Positions 7,276 to 14,872 are shown, numbered from the stretch's first letter. The stretch is 20,132 nucleotides of DNA from a candidate division KSB1 bacterium (GCA_022566355.1 JADFJB010000090.1:1-20132); one strand, 5' to 3'. Notes: generated by a model not told the origin, from the sequence alone. Made by a program: numbers and translations.

Positions 7276-7987
7276 GAAGTACAGCAAACAAATTATAGAT
7301 GTAATTGAAGCCTGGCAGGATTGGGTGTTAAACTCGACTGATGAAAATATGTTTTCAATTTTTCCTTGTACTTCAACAAAAAATACTACTTTTTCAATTG
7401 CCGGACAATATTTTGGAACCGTAGCCGAAACAAAAACAATAGTACAGAAATTGATTGATAATACTCCCCAGAGCAATCAGCCCGATTTTTATGCCTACAT
7501 GCCCTTTGTTTCAGCCGTTCGATACAATGATGGTGAGCCCGGGCAATCCAGTTTTAAAGATACTTCTGGTTTTACGAAAAGTGTTTTAGATTCTAATGCC
7601 GTAAAGGAAATTTACAAATGGCTTTCCAACGCACCTTCGGCTAATTGTTTACTGCAAATGGATAGCTTTGGCAGAGCCATTAATAATCTATCTCCTTCTG
7701 CAACTGCCTTTCCTCATCGAAATATGAATTTTATTTACCAATTTCAGGCATATTGGGATTCCCCTGATGATAAAAAGAAACATGAAAACTGGGTTGATAA
7801 CTTCTCAAAGGAAATACGAACCCAATTTATGGAAGATGCTTGTTATAGAAACTATGGTGATGTGACTTTGAGTGATTGGCAATATAAATACTACGCTAAT
7901 AACTACGCCAAATTACAACAGATAAAACAAAAGTACGACCCTAAAGATTATTTCAAATACTCTCAAAGTATTGAATTACCTGCTTAA
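7276..7987 (+). pseudogene. FAD-linked oxidase (BBE type), C-terminal half
   Basis: A 242-codon frame opens at ATG 7259, inside the YjdF relic, and from about 7280 encodes the rear half of a berberine-bridge-type FAD oxidoreductase. IDVIEAWQDWV and AGQYFGTVAETKTIVQKL match the substrate domain. DSFGRAINNLSPSATAFPHR (135-154 of the frame) is the typical pre-BBE motif. YRNYGD, then YYANNYAKLQQIKQKYDPKDYF (196-232), is the BBE domain with its conserved 'NY..L...K.KYDP...F'. Full-length enzymes are 450-500 residues and start with a PCMH FAD-binding domain that carries the flavin attachment sites. That domain is entirely missing. The fragment has no internal stops, so the deletion may be recent, but it cannot be a working oxidase alone. 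Confidence 0.8.
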
Positions 7988-8181
7988 TCGACGATTATTT
8001 GTGAAGTAGAAAAAAACAAACTCAGGATTTGTAGAAATGTTGCGTCGAGGTGTAATGCAATAATCAACTTTACTGAACGGTGCCAATAAAAATTCTTTAC
8101 ACATCATAAGTTGTCTCGATCGTCATAACAAGATACTCAAGTTCGTAAGAATTCTACAGTCGATAAATAAAGGATAAAATT

Positions 8182-8388
8182 GTGGACACCAAAGCCCTTA
8201 AATACATTTCAAAAAATTGCTTCCAATGTGGAAAAGCTTTTGGGTGTGGTTCTAATATCGGAAATGGAAAATGCTGGTGCGCGGAATTCCCGATTCTCCA
8301 ATCCGCCGATTTAAATCAAGGTTGTTATTGCCCGGATTGTCTTAAAGATAGAATTTTGAAACAACAAAACAGTGAAGAAACAAAATAA
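8182..8388 (+). CDS. Cysteine-rich CWC family protein
   Basis: The product is 68 residues and starts at GTG, with a good ribosome site (AAAGGA, 7 bases upstream). Eight cysteines are arranged C13-x2-C16, C22, C31-W-C33, C48-x-C50-x2-C53. This is the pattern of the Cys_rich_CWC family, including the naming CWC motif (31-33) and the closing 'C.CP.CL' (48-54). Such an arrangement suggests a small cytosolic zinc-binding protein. The function is not known. It ends 6 bases before the cobalamin-binding-protein gene, so the two are almost certainly co-transcribed. That pairing suggests a metal- or corrinoid-related job, which is inference. The tail (KQQNSEETK) is polar and probably disordered. Confidence 0.85.
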   Translation: MDTKALKYISKNCFQCGKAFGCGSNIGNGKCWCAEFPILQSADLNQGCYCPDCLKDRILKQQNSEETK

Positions 8389-8394
8389 AAGAAA

Positions 8395-9327
8395 ATGAAA
8401 GAGCTCAGGATAATCAGCCTCATCGCCAGCAGCACCGAGACCATCTGTGCTTTGGGTTTTGAAAAGGAACTGGTCGGTATATCACACGAATGTGACTACC
8501 CGCCGTCTGTTCTGTCACTCCCGCAATGCTCGCAGCCCAAGTTCGACGTCCAGGGATCCAGTTTAGAGATCGATAAGCGAGTACGGGATGTTCTCCAAAA
8601 CGCACTGTCGGTTTACAAAGTCGATGTCGAAAAACTCAAAGAATTAAATCCTACCGTAATTGTTACCCAGGACCACTGTGAAGTGTGCGCAGTTAATTTA
8701 AAAGAGGTTGAAGAAGCCGCTTGTGAAGTGCTTTCGTCCCGCCCCAGGATTGTTTCACTGGCTCCCAACACGCTGGCAGACATTTACCAGGGATTCAGGC
8801 AGATCAGTTCCGCTTTGGAGGCAGAAAAAAGTGGAGAACAATTGATTGCCCGAATGCAGGAAGGCATTGAGCAGATTGTAGAAAAGGCACAATCTTTAAC
8901 CAAAAAGCCCAGGGTCGCTTTCCTTGAATGGATCGATCCGATATGGACCAGCGGCAGTTGGCTGCCTGAGTTAATAAAATATGCCGGAGGTATAGATCGT
9001 TTGGGTAAAAAAGGAGAACATTCCCATACGATAAATTTTCATGCGCTTCGGGAGACGGATGCCGAGATTATGATCATTGCCCCCTGTGGATATGACATCC
9101 CCAAGGCTCAGGAGGAAATGAGTCCGCTTGTTACTCATCCTGAGTGGAAAAACTTAAGGGCCGTGAAAGACAGGCAGGTGTACATCGTAGATGGGAATCA
9201 GTATTTTAATCGGCCGGGACCCAGGCTGCTTGACTCATTAAAAATTTTGGCTGAGATTATTCATCCGGAAAGTTTTGATTTCGGATACAATGAAAAAGGT
9301 TGGATCAAATGGAAACCAGAATGTTGA
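8395..9327 (+). CDS. BtuF-like cobalamin-binding protein without signal peptide
   Basis: The product is 310 residues in the periplasmic-binding-protein-like (PF01497) fold. It starts RIISLIASSTETICALGFEKELVGISHECDYP, the usual first lobe of vitamin B12-binding proteins, and continues with TQDHCEVCAV (91-100). EWIDPIWTSGSW (178-189), PELIKYAGG and QYFNRPGPRLLDSL (269-282) are the second-lobe motifs. It lacks a signal peptide, and the fold begins at residue 5, so it is predicted to be cytosolic or exported by another route. This leaderless form is a known subfamily annotated as cobalamin-binding protein, whose real ligand is unproven. No BtuC/D transporter genes are in the window. It is second in a tight operon (6 bases after the CWC gene, 22 before the dehydrogenase). 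The first 250 bases are GC-richer than the neighbours. Confidence 0.85.
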   Translation: MKELRIISLIASSTETICALGFEKELVGISHECDYPPSVLSLPQCSQPKFDVQGSSLEIDKRVRDVLQNALSVYKVDVEKLKELNPTVIVTQDHCEVCAVNLKEVEEAACEVLSSRPRIVSLAPNTLADIYQGFRQISSALEAEKSGEQLIARMQEGIEQIVEKAQSLTKKPRVAFLEWIDPIWTSGSWLPELIKYAGGIDRLGKKGEHSHTINFHALRETDAEIMIIAPCGYDIPKAQEEMSPLVTHPEWKNLRAVKDRQVYIVDGNQYFNRPGPRLLDSLKILAEIIHPESFDFGYNEKGWIKWKPEC

Positions 9328-9349
9328 GAACAAACACAGAGAGTAAAAA

Positions 9350-10132
9350 ATGAAACTTACAGCATTAATAACCGGAGCATCCAGCGGTATTGGATTGGAA
9401 TTAGCAAAAATACACGCTTCTAAAGGTGATAATCTGGTATTGGTTGCGAGAAGTAAAAACAAACTGGACGAACTGAAATTGGAATTAGAAAAAAAATATG
9501 ATAGTTCCGTTTATTCCATTTACAAGGATTTGTCAAACCCTGGTTCCGCCCTGGAAATATATACTGAGATAAAACAGCAAAATATTCAAATAGATTATCT
9601 TATTAATAATGCCGGTTTTGGTGTCTTTGGAATGTTTAATGAAACAGATGGGGATAAAGAAAACCGAATGATTCATCTTAACATTACAGCGTTGACACAG
9701 TTTTGTAAGCTGTATTTAAAAGATATGATACAGCGTGGAAGCGGAAAAATAATGAATGTTGCATCGACAGCTGCATTCCAACCCGGACCGACCATGGCAG
9801 TGTATTATGCAACAAAGGCCTATGTATTGCACTTTTCCGAAGCAATAAACAATGAAGTTAAAGGAACAGGCGTAACGGTAACGGCTTTCTGTCCCGGTGC
9901 AACGGAAAGCGGATTTCAAACTGCAGCAGCTATGGAAGAAAGTAATTTAGTAAAAGGGAAAAAATTACCCGGATCAAGAGAAGTTGCGGAGTACGGTTAT
10001 AAAGCAATGATGAAAGGTAAGGCTGTTGCTATACACGGTTTTATGAATTTCCTTATGGCAAGCTCCGTTCGTTTTTCGCCAAGATCATTAGTCGTTAAAG
10101 TAACCAGAAAAATTCAAGGTAAGAAAGATTGA
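9350..10132 (+). CDS. Short-chain dehydrogenase/reductase (SDR)
   Basis: The product is 260 residues, typical of classical SDRs. Cofactor motif TGASSGIG at 8-15, NNAG at 86-89, N111, catalytic S139 and Y152-x3-K156 (YYATK) are all present, so the enzyme should be active. R34 (ARSKNKLDEL) after the second beta strand favours NADP(H). FCPGATESGF (179-188) resembles the DltE/YqjQ-type subgroup annotated as oxidoreductases of unknown substrate. It is cytosolic with a basic C-terminus. It starts at ATG, 22 bases after the cobalamin-binding gene, with GAGAG upstream. The DUF2834 gene follows after 38 bases, so it is probably third in the operon. Confidence 0.9.
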   Translation: MKLTALITGASSGIGLELAKIHASKGDNLVLVARSKNKLDELKLELEKKYDSSVYSIYKDLSNPGSALEIYTEIKQQNIQIDYLINNAGFGVFGMFNETDGDKENRMIHLNITALTQFCKLYLKDMIQRGSGKIMNVASTAAFQPGPTMAVYYATKAYVLHFSEAINNEVKGTGVTVTAFCPGATESGFQTAAAMEESNLVKGKKLPGSREVAEYGYKAMMKGKAVAIHGFMNFLMASSVRFSPRSLVVKVTRKIQGKKD

Positions 10133-10170
10133 ACTGCGACAAGTTTTGATTCACAAAAATGGAGTAAAAA

Positions 10171-10500
10171 ATGAGTTTACGAATCGTTTTTTTGCTGCTT
10201 TGTATTTTGGGTTTTATCATGCCATATTCACAATTCATTCCGTTTCTCCAGGAAAATGGTTTAGATAGTGCTCTTTTTTTTCAGCAATTATTTGCTAATC
10301 ACGTCAGTGGATTTTTTGGCTGGGATGTCATTGTTTCATCAGTGGTTCTTATCATTTTCATCCTATCAGAATCTAAGAGAATTGGCATGAAACCAACCTG
10401 GTTGCCAATTATTGCAACATTTACGGTAGGTGTTTCATTAGGTTTACCGCTTTTTAACTATTTGAGACAACTTAAACTGGAGCAAGTACATACGCAATAA
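10171..10500 (+). CDS. DUF2834 membrane protein
   Basis: The product is 109 residues with three hydrophobic segments: about 4-22 (RIVFLLLCILGFIMPYSQF), 52-67 (DVIVSSVVLIIFILSE) and 78-97 (WLPIIATFTVGVSLGLPLFN). The pattern 'LC.LG...P...F..FL.E.G', 'FANH.SGFF.WDVI.S' and 'VG.SLGLPL' fits the DUF2834 family of small integral membrane proteins of unknown function. The start ATG is preceded by GGAG (10160-10163) 7 bases upstream. It is the last gene of the 8182-10500 run. The sequence turns GC-rich directly after its stop, where the DUF2867-like pseudogene begins. Confidence 0.75.
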   Translation: MSLRIVFLLLCILGFIMPYSQFIPFLQENGLDSALFFQQLFANHVSGFFGWDVIVSSVVLIIFILSESKRIGMKPTWLPIIATFTVGVSLGLPLFNYLRQLKLEQVHTQ

Positions 10501-10501
10501 T

Positions 10502-11180
10502 CAACCCACTGCATGGGCGCGTAGCGATCCATCCGAGTATCTCAGTCAGGATTTGCGTGCACATGCCATTCTCCACGATGTCCCGCTGCATGACGTGTGG
10601 CGGCTGGACTTGCAGGGTGGTGGTGACGGGCGCACGGTTGCCGACATCCGCACGCTGGTCTCGGCGATCCGGCTGAGTGGTTTGGTTCGATTGCTGTTCG
10701 CTATTCGATGGCTGCTGGGTCGGTTGTTTAGATGGGATCGGGAGTCTGCAGGCGGTGAGGGTTTGTTTCAACTTCGCATCACGGAAGCGGATCGAGCCCG
10801 CTCCACCGTTGCCACCGGTACCAAAGACGGACCGTTCACCGTGCTATACGTTCATCCGACTGAAGCGATGAGTGAGATACGTAATTCGACGGTGCACGCC
10901 GCGCTTGTGTGGGTATTAATTCGACGTAAAGACGGGTATCCGGTTGTTATGGGCCATCTATGTGAAACCGGTTGGATGGTTTACCGCTTTCTACATGTTT
11001 CTCATCGAACCGTTTCGGCGATGGATTGTGTATCCAGCCCTATTACGTTGTCTGCATCGCTCATGGTGCTTAATATATCCTGGTCAAACACTAATTAATT
11101 ACATTCAGGTTAAAAGTGCAGCTTTCTTAAAATCTTTTCATAATTTAATCATTTTTGTGAAAATTGCCGAAAAATTATAA
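10502..11180 (+). pseudogene. DUF2867-like protein, GC-rich, one-base frameshift
   Basis: A single protein is spread over two frames. The first, open from before 10502, reads PTAWARSDPSEYLSQDLRAH, then HDVWRLDLQGGGDGRTVADI, up to EIRNSTVHAALVWVLIRRKDGY at 10939. Skipping C at 10940 continues it as RLLWAIYVKPVGW, then FTAFYMFLIEPFRRWIVYPALL, in the other frame, with stop TAA at 11178-11180. The repaired protein looks like a DUF2867-type family (VRPVG.WTP.YM.LIDPFRRWIVYP pattern). The family name is from memory and less certain than the frameshift. No good start exists: TTG 10553 is inside the homologous part, and the first residues abut the DUF2834 stop. Base composition is clearly GC-richer than the neighbours up to about 11065 and then reverts. 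The last about 30 codons are therefore probably read-through past a lost stop. Confidence 0.65.
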
Positions 11181-11188
11181 TAGAGAGG

Positions 11189-11218
11189 TTGACTTTCTAA
11201 GCATTCGATCCCTTTTAT
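11189..11218 (+). promoter_or_regulatory. Candidate promoter of fructose-bisphosphatase
   Basis: TTGACT (11189-11194) and TTTTAT (11213-11218) are separated by 18 bases, 77 bases before the fbp start. The -10 part, TTTTATAGCAA followed by TTCAT, is repeated in direct orientation 46 bases downstream (from 11259). The copy could be a second promoter or a regulator site. Consensus reading only. Confidence 0.35.
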
Positions 11219-11294
11219 AGCAAATTTCATGTGAATATGATTAAAAATGCGATATTCGTTTTATAGCAATTCATATTAAAATTCGAGGCATTTC

Positions 11295-12305
11295 ATGATT
11301 ACCAAGAAGGGTATAACGACACTATCCAGGTTTCTTATTGATCAGGAAAGAGGATTACCTGAAGCAACTGGGGCGTTTTCCTATCTTTTTTCTGATTTAT
11401 CCATTGCTGCAAAAGTAGTAAATAGTTCGGTGAATAGAGCGGGACTTGTCGATGTATTTGGATTTAGCGGAAGTGAAAATGTCTATGGCGAAGCGGTAAA
11501 AAAATTGGATGAAATCGCCAATGATACGATCATCAAAGCAATGGATCATGGCGGGCATGTCTGTGTTATGGCATCGGAAGAAAATGAGGATATTATACCC
11601 ATTCCCAATCACTTTAAAAAGGGTAATTATGTTTTAATGTTTGATCCGTTGGATGGATCATCCAACATAGAAGCAAACAGCAGCATCGGAACTATTTTTT
11701 CAATTTATAGAAGAATAACTAAAAGTGGGGACGGAACATTGGAAGATTGCCTGCAGCCGGGTTACAAGCAAGTGTGCGCCGGTTATTTCTTGTATGGTTC
11801 CAGTACAATACTCGTTTATTCTACTGGTGCTGGTGTGCATGGATTTACTTTCGACCCGATGATAGGAGAGTTTTTACTTTCTCATGAGGATATTAAAGTG
11901 CCTAAAAATGGCAAAACTTTTTCTATGAACATGGGCAATATGAATAAATGGGCGGAAGGTTTACACAGATACTTTGATCATGTTACCACGCTTGATTCGA
12001 AAACAAACCGGCCTTATAGCCTGCGTTATAGCGGGTCCTTGGTTGCAGATTTCCATCGCAATCTTTTGTATGGCGGTGTGTTCCTTTATCCCGGCGATAA
12101 AAATAATCCGAAAGGAAAGTTGCGGTTGTTGTATGAAGCCAATCCGCTTGCTTTTTTAATTAAACACGCCGGTGGCGCGGCCAGCGACGGTGTTACCCCA
12201 ATTCTCCAGAAAAAGCCGGAAAGTCTTCATGAAAGAACACCACTATTCATTGGCAGTAAAGAAGAACTACAACTTGTTGAAGAGTTTATCCAGGGCAAGA
12301 GATAA
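11295..12305 (+). CDS. fbp: Fructose-1,6-bisphosphatase class I
   Basis: The product is 336 residues, the normal length. It catalyses hydrolysis of fructose 1,6-bisphosphate to fructose 6-phosphate in gluconeogenesis, in the cytosol. The class I signature is complete: ASEENE (93-98) supplies metal-binding glutamates, and FDPLDGSSNIEANSSIGTIF (116-135) holds the metal/phosphate site. The substrate-binding stretch RYSGSLVADFHRNL (243-256) and the closing KLRLLYEANPLAFL are also present. The ATG has a well-placed GAGG (11285-11288, 6 bases upstream). The gene is flanked by a candidate promoter and terminator and looks monocistronic. N-terminal residues TLSRFLIDQE align with the usual start of bacterial Fbp. 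I saw no sign of decay or truncation. Confidence 0.97.
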   Translation: MITKKGITTLSRFLIDQERGLPEATGAFSYLFSDLSIAAKVVNSSVNRAGLVDVFGFSGSENVYGEAVKKLDEIANDTIIKAMDHGGHVCVMASEENEDIIPIPNHFKKGNYVLMFDPLDGSSNIEANSSIGTIFSIYRRITKSGDGTLEDCLQPGYKQVCAGYFLYGSSTILVYSTGAGVHGFTFDPMIGEFLLSHEDIKVPKNGKTFSMNMGNMNKWAEGLHRYFDHVTTLDSKTNRPYSLRYSGSLVADFHRNLLYGGVFLYPGDKNNPKGKLRLLYEANPLAFLIKHAGGAASDGVTPILQKKPESLHERTPLFIGSKEELQLVEEFIQGKR

Positions 12306-12323
12306 GTAATTCTTGAAATGAAA

Positions 12324-12355
12324 AAAAGGCCAAGTATTGAAATTCCCAGCCTTTT
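12324..12355 (+). terminator. Probable terminator after fbp
   Basis: AAAAGGC (12324-12330) pairs with GCCTTTT (12349-12355) around an 18-base loop, 18 bases after the fbp stop, with the T run built into the 3' arm. The GC core is only three pairs, so it is likely weak. Confidence 0.5.
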
Positions 12356-12629
12356 ATAAACCAGATTGAATTATCCCTAAGCACTTAAAAACTAAGATTT
12401 AACGGTTAACACTCCTTTGTCCAAGCTCTTCTTGTTAAAAGTAATAGACAGGATTAACAAGATTCTTAAAAAATGGCATCACGAAATATATTTAAGCGAT
12501 ATTAGAAAAGCGGCGCCGGAGAAATGGAAAACCATCATTCGGCAACCGATGGCATGAATTTTCATAAATAACAAAATGGCAAGCATCAAATTACAACAAA
12601 AAAAGTGACAAAGGCACAAAGTTTTAAAT

Positions 12630-12761
12630 AAATTCCAATTTTCAAACTTCCAAATCATAGATTTACTATTAAGAGTTTGATCATTGGTCTTTGAGTTTTG
12701 TGATCCCTGAACAAATCAGGGATAAGCTTATTTGAACTTTTGGATTTGCTTTTTGGAATTT
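12630..12761. repeat. Inverted-repeat intergenic element with central hairpin
   Basis: The ends are AAATTCCAA (12630-12638) and TTGGAATTT (12753-12761). Beyond these the arms stay loosely complementary for about 30 bases through CAAA/CCAAA words. A perfect hairpin, ATCCCTGA (12703-12710), loop ACAAA, TCAGGGAT (12716-12723), lies between them. There is no coding frame. It looks like a miniature non-autonomous repeat, but no second copy is present in the window. Confidence 0.5.
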
Positions 12762-12819
12762 TCTTTCTTGGATAATTTAGTTCACTTGATTCATAAAGAC
12801 TAGAATTAGGAGTTTTTTA

Positions 12820-13281
12820 ATGAACCTACTCGAACACATTGCCGACCAATTGGAGAGGATCTATGATGGGGACGCCTGGCATGGGGACGCCATTAAACCT
12901 ATTCTGCACGGTGTGGATTCCCAAAAAGCCAATCGGAAACCCATTCCAAATGCTCATAGCATTTGGGAAATCGTAAACCATACCGCTGCCTGGCAGAATA
13001 CTGTAATGACCTGTTTACAAGGAGAAGCATACCATAACCTGGATGGAGAAGAGGATTGGCCGCCCATCGAAGAAACCAGTGAAGAAGCATGGCAGACCGC
13101 ATTGAAGGCATTGGAAGAAGCAACCTATTCGCTTAAGAGTTCTATCCTAAACTTTTCGGAAACCCGGTTGCACGAGAATGTTCCCGGTAAAAACTTTACT
13201 TTTTATGTGCTGTTACATGGTGTTATCCAGCATAACCTCTACCATGCCGGACAAATTGCTTTGCTAAAAAAGGCGGGTTGA
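12820..13281 (+). CDS. DinB-fold (DinB_2/YfiT-like) metal-binding protein
   Basis: The product is 153 residues, a four-helix DinB-superfamily protein of the usual length. The presumed metal triad is H54 (EIVNHTAAW), H138 and H142 (IQHNLYHAGQIALL). The last motif is the family hallmark. The N-terminus (LLEHIADQLERIYDGDAWHG) and the 'HS.WEIV.H...W' segment place it with DinB_2 proteins that often act as thiol-dependent S-transferases or have unknown roles. The name DinB does not imply DNA-damage function. Cytosolic. The ATG is set by a strong AGGAG 7 bases upstream. It is probably monocistronic: the next gene is 316 bases away across repeat-like sequence. Confidence 0.9.
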   Translation: MNLLEHIADQLERIYDGDAWHGDAIKPILHGVDSQKANRKPIPNAHSIWEIVNHTAAWQNTVMTCLQGEAYHNLDGEEDWPPIEETSEEAWQTALKALEEATYSLKSSILNFSETRLHENVPGKNFTFYVLLHGVIQHNLYHAGQIALLKKAG

Positions 13282-13330
13282 TCAATGAGCAATTGACAAT
13301 GAACAATGATCAATTAGCAGTTAGCAATTA
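13280..13330. repeat. CAAT-rich quasi-tandem repeat
   Basis: Starting in the stop codon of the DinB gene, the words GATCAAT, GAGCAAT, TGACAAT, GAACAAT, GATCAAT and TTAGCAAT follow each other at intervals of about 7-8 bases. GATCAAT occurs exactly at 13280-13286 and 13308-13314. This is short low-complexity intergenic repeat sequence without a coding frame. Confidence 0.5.
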
Positions 13331-13597
13331 TGGGATGGGGAGTTGGAGGAATTTAGGAGACAGGAGAAAAGAGCCAGGGACTGAAAGCAAGCTGATTGTT
13401 CCATGGCTTGTTTGATACCATGTTCCCCCAACATCGTTGAGGGATTTTGCAACCCCTGGCATAGACGAAGGGCATCACACCGAAGTTGAAAATAAATTTA
13501 CTCTAATACACAAATGATCAAAAGAACTTGAAAAAACTGTTTTTTACGCTCACTATAGAGAATTTCTTTACAGGCACCCAACTTAAGGATAAACCAG
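13282..13597. other. Intergenic stretch before the EpmB gene
   Basis: After the CAAT repeat comes a purine-rich stretch (13331-13385), then sequence whose minus strand reads MPGVAKSLNDVGGTWYQTSH over about 13396-13460. This is a frame often seen in decayed repeat copies and is not supported as a gene. The last 15 bases carry the AAGGA site of the next gene. Confidence 0.4.
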
Positions 13598-14587
13598 GTG
13601 AATTGGACACAAAATATAAAAAATGCAATCACTAACATCGATGAACTTTTAGAAACTCTGGAAATCCAAAAGAAGGATTTGCCTGCCACTATCGATGAAA
13701 TCAAGGAATTTCCACTAAGGGTTCCGAGAAGTTTTGTCGCCAGGATGCGGAAAGGCGATCCTCATGATCCGCTGTTAAAACAGGTGCTCCCGCTTTCTCT
13801 GGAAACCAAAAAAACTCCCGGGTATTGTACCGATCCACTCAACGAGCAGCAAGTGGCAAACGAGGCGGGATTCCTGCATAAATATTTTGGCCGCGTTTTG
13901 CTAATCCTTACCGGGGTTTGTGGTATTCATTGCCGTTATTGTTTCAGGCGCCATTTTCCATACGCTGAGTACTCCTTAAAATCCTCGCAGTGGGAAAGCG
14001 CTTTGAACACCATTGCTTCGAACACAGATATAAAGGAAGTCATCCTCAGCGGTGGCGACCCGTTAACCCTTGCGGATTCAAAACTAAAAGAGCTAGCCTG
14101 CAAACTTGCATCCATATCGCATGTGGAATTCATCAGAATACACACAAGAATGCCGATTATCATTCCCGAAAGGATCAATGATGAATTATTAGATTGGTTT
14201 ACCGGAACCCGCCTTAAACCGGTTTTGGTCGTCCATGCCAATCATGCAAATGAAATCAATGGAAATGTTAAAGCTGCAATGTGCCGTCTGAAAGAAACCG
14301 GAGTCACCTTATTGAATCAAACCGTTTTGCTCAAAGGAGTTAATGATAGTGTAAAGGCGCTTCGCGATTTAAGCTATGCTTTGTTCGATTCAAACATTCT
14401 TCCGTATTATCTCCATCTGCTAGACAGAATCCAGGGAGCTGCACATTTTGAGATAGATGAGCAGAAGGCAAAGGAATTGTATCAGGAGCTTATGAATTGT
14501 CTTCCCGGTTATCTTGTACCGCGCATGGTGAGAGAGGTGCCGGGTGCAAAGGCAAAGGTCTTTGTTTTAGGTTCGTCCACCGAATAG
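13598..14587 (+). CDS. epmB: EpmB-type lysine 2,3-aminomutase (radical SAM)
   Basis: The product is 329 residues and starts at GTG, with AAGGA about 9 bases upstream. EpmB converts (S)-alpha-lysine to (R)-beta-lysine for modification of elongation factor P, using SAM, a 4Fe-4S cluster and PLP. Markers are FPLRVPRSFVARMRKGDPHD (38-57), diagnostic of EpmB over catabolic KAM, and the cluster motif C108-x3-C112-x2-C115 (CGIHCRYCFRRHFPY). ILSGGDPL (149-156) and IRIHTRMPIIIPERI (179-193) follow. VREVPGAKAKVFVL (311-324) carries the probable PLP lysine, K320 by alignment with the PGGGGK site of lysine 2,3-aminomutase. The oligomerisation tail of long KAMs is absent, as expected. Neither efp nor epmA is nearby, so the link to EF-P is by family. 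A free beta-lysine-forming role cannot be excluded. Confidence 0.88.
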   Translation: MNWTQNIKNAITNIDELLETLEIQKKDLPATIDEIKEFPLRVPRSFVARMRKGDPHDPLLKQVLPLSLETKKTPGYCTDPLNEQQVANEAGFLHKYFGRVLLILTGVCGIHCRYCFRRHFPYAEYSLKSSQWESALNTIASNTDIKEVILSGGDPLTLADSKLKELACKLASISHVEFIRIHTRMPIIIPERINDELLDWFTGTRLKPVLVVHANHANEINGNVKAAMCRLKETGVTLLNQTVLLKGVNDSVKALRDLSYALFDSNILPYYLHLLDRIQGAAHFEIDEQKAKELYQELMNCLPGYLVPRMVREVPGAKAKVFVLGSSTE

Positions 14588-14650
14588 TTTGCAAGATAAG
14601 TCTTAAAGTTTCTCTTTTTATTGAAAGAAACTTCTAATGAATTATCAGAA

Positions 14651-14751
14651 TGTCATTTCGAGAAGCAAAACAATGAACATTTTGTGACGACCAAGTTGTT
14701 TTTGTAGGTAGGTACTAAAAGATTTCTCGTCGTAAACTCCTCGAAATGACA
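14651..14751. repeat. Miniature element with 12-base inverted ends TGTCATTTCGAG
   Basis: TGTCATTTCGAG (14651-14662) and CTCGAAATGACA (14740-14751) are perfect inverted repeats bounding a 101-base, non-coding, AT-rich interior. Related ends (TGTCATTCTGAG) bound a second element at 20046-20129. The pattern suggests a miniature inverted-repeat element or a REP-like family. Confidence 0.65.
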
Positions 14752-14803
14752 GTATTATATGTAGTCTCTATATTTTCATAGTTGCAGAAATCAACCACAA
14801 AAA

Positions 14804-14837
14804 AATGCCTCCCAACTAGTAAAAGATGGGAGGCATT
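14804..14837 (-). terminator. Rho-independent terminator of the DUF5916 gene
   Basis: An 11-base perfect stem, AATGCCTCCCA (14804-14814) with TGGGAGGCATT (14827-14837), has a 12-base loop. On the minus strand it is followed by a run of seven T. It lies 35 bases past the stop of the 878-residue protein. The orientation is decided by the T run on that side only. Confidence 0.88.
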
Positions 14838-14872
14838 AAAAGATTGTTTCACCCCGAATAACTGCAAATAAT

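Larger units (their letters stand above)
12306..12819. other. Intergenic stretch with terminator and inverted-repeat element
   Basis: No gene is visible in either strand. Apart from the fbp terminator and the repeat at 12630-12761, it holds the phrase ACAGGATTAACAAGATT (about 12449-12465), typical of low-complexity intergenic repeats in this kind of genome. The strong ribosome site of the DinB gene (AGGAG, 12808-12812) lies at its end. Confidence 0.5.

Noticed and set aside
13396-13460. Minus-strand MPGVAKSLNDVGGTWYQTSH frame
   Set aside because: There is no family match and no sensible gene boundaries. It is probably repeat-derived sequence.
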